Source: Chryseobacterium daeguense DSM 19388
Lineage (GTDB): Bacteria; Bacteroidota; Bacteroidia; Flavobacteriales; Weeksellaceae
Length of the DNA: 64,000 nt
Assembly: GCF_000430825.1 (NCBI RefSeq)
Contig: NZ_AUMT01000017.1
Coordinates: 1-64,000, forward strand
Reading direction: 5' to 3'
Under the pieces are notes generated by a model that saw only the letters and a list, made by a program, of their open reading frames with translations, searched no databases and was not told the origin of the DNA. The translations under genes were made by a program, and so were the position numbers. Positions 63,334-64,000 of this stretch are shown one piece after another. The first letter of the stretch is position 1; the number at the start of each line of letters is the position of its first letter.

Positions 63334-64000
63334 TTATGCTTCAGAAACTTTAATGAAATCTTTTATCTTCACCAGGGTTTTCTTGTGTTCAAAGAAGTTA
63401 ATCAACAGAAATATAATGAAAACCTGTAAAATATAAGGCATAATTAAGGTTATAAGTAGAGGAAATATTTCCACCGGACTTTCTGTTCTGAAAAAACGAT
63501 ACGCATGCTTATCTTCCCTCAAAATGAGCTGAAACATTACATTAGCACAAATGACATACATTCCCAGATTCTGCTGGTACATTGTGTAATTTAGTTTTCC
63601 CTGAAATTTAAAGTCTCTTTTTACATATTTCCGCATTGAAGGATTAAAGATCCAAATCAAAAACGGAACTAAAAAAAACAGGCAGTTGTAAAGCCTGAAA
63701 AGATCATTATACATTTCCTGATCAGCTGAAAGATAGATCAGCAGAAGATTGACGGCAAAAGAAACCAATCCGAGAAGCAATGATTTTTTAAAAATTGCAT
63801 TGTACTTTATTTTTACAATTCTTTTTACAATTACCGGAATCTGTTCATGATAAAATGCAGAATAACCAGTGCTTTTGAATTCACTTTCCCAAAGTTTTTT
63901 TGTTTTTAAAAACGCTTCGTCAAAATTTAAATTTTCATCCGACTGAATATCCAGAACCTGCGATATCATATGGTCTTTGACCTCCAATAAAATATCCAGC
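63334..64000 (-). CDS. Membrane protein of unknown function, 5' end outside the window
   Basis: The frame stays open through the right edge, so the start is not seen. The visible 222 residues have a soluble N-terminal part (EVKDHMISQVLDIQSDENLN), then hydrophobic segments at about 72-90, 97-115, 140-160 and 185-205 (numbering from the visible end). I recall similar flavobacterial proteins beginning with a short helical domain, but no function. It converges with the serine hydrolase; the stop codons are directly adjacent. Confidence 0.78.
   Translation of the reverse strand, partial: LDILLEVKDHMISQVLDIQSDENLNFDEAFLKTKKLWESEFKSTGYSAFYHEQIPVIVKRIVKIKYNAIFKKSLLLGLVSFAVNLLLIYLSADQEMYNDLFRLYNCLFFLVPFLIWIFNPSMRKYVKRDFKFQGKLNYTMYQQNLGMYVICANVMFQLILREDKHAYRFFRTESPVEIFPLLITLIMPYILQVFIIFLLINFFEHKKTLVKIKDFIKVSEA

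Overview
The window looks like chromosome of a Chryseobacterium-like member of the Flavobacteriia (Bacteroidota). Evidence: AT-rich DNA; promoters of the Bacteroidota type (TTTG, about 19 bases, TAnnTTTG) in front of many genes; type IX secretion (T9SS) type B sorting domains; DUF3667, IcmF and NrnA proteins of the flavobacterial kind; and a double-glycine-leader 'bacteriocin-like' peptide of the kind seen in Chryseobacterium. This assignment comes from reading the proteins, not from a database search. I found no rRNA, tRNA, CRISPR array, insertion sequence or prophage.

Layout. 1-15 kb is mostly housekeeping: the 3' part of dsbD, an ExbD gene, a frameshifted lipoprotein, an alpha/beta hydrolase and a patatin, nrnA, rpmH, ftsE, a ribE-kinase-yfiC operon, pdxA, DUF177-rpmF, accB-accC and rocD. 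15-24 kb is a surface-glycan locus: seven glycosyltransferases plus a polysaccharide deacetylase. It has a rightward and a leftward arm that meet tail to tail at 20,954/20,955, where the stop codons of two paralogous transferases sit inside one palindromic terminator. A mannose-6-phosphate-isomerase-type cupin, gltX and accA follow.

27-31 kb is accessory. It holds a 547-residue lipoprotein with a conserved head, a Gly/Pro-rich linker and a JAB/MPN-like tail, three small exported proteins downstream of it, and a divergent XRE regulator. A palindrome in the divergent region overlaps the lipoprotein promoter. After tsf, 32.6-48.6 kb is filled by five tandem paralogues of 939-1135 residues. Each has a signal peptide, an IgGFc-binding-like N-terminal region, Ig-like and repeat modules, and a gliding-motility-associated (T9SS type B) C-terminal domain, so they are probably large surface or secreted adhesins. 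49.8-52.8 kb holds three members of a small exported family whose fourth member lies in opposite orientation at 30.8 kb, plus trmB and an overlooked double-glycine-leader peptide gene.

52.9-54.7 kb carries rplM-rpsI-rpsB on the minus strand. tsf, normally next to rpsB, lies 21 kb away in the opposite orientation, so the adhesin segment looks inverted or inserted. The right end holds a DUF3667 gene broken by an in-frame stop, a small membrane protein, icmF, an exported protein of unknown function, a Dph6-type ATP pyrophosphatase, a class C beta-lactamase-like serine hydrolase, and the start-truncated end of a membrane protein.

The candidates for something undescribed are the five-gene type B adhesin array, the regulated JAB-lipoprotein island, the four-member 'CN...VC' exported family and the double-glycine peptide next to it.
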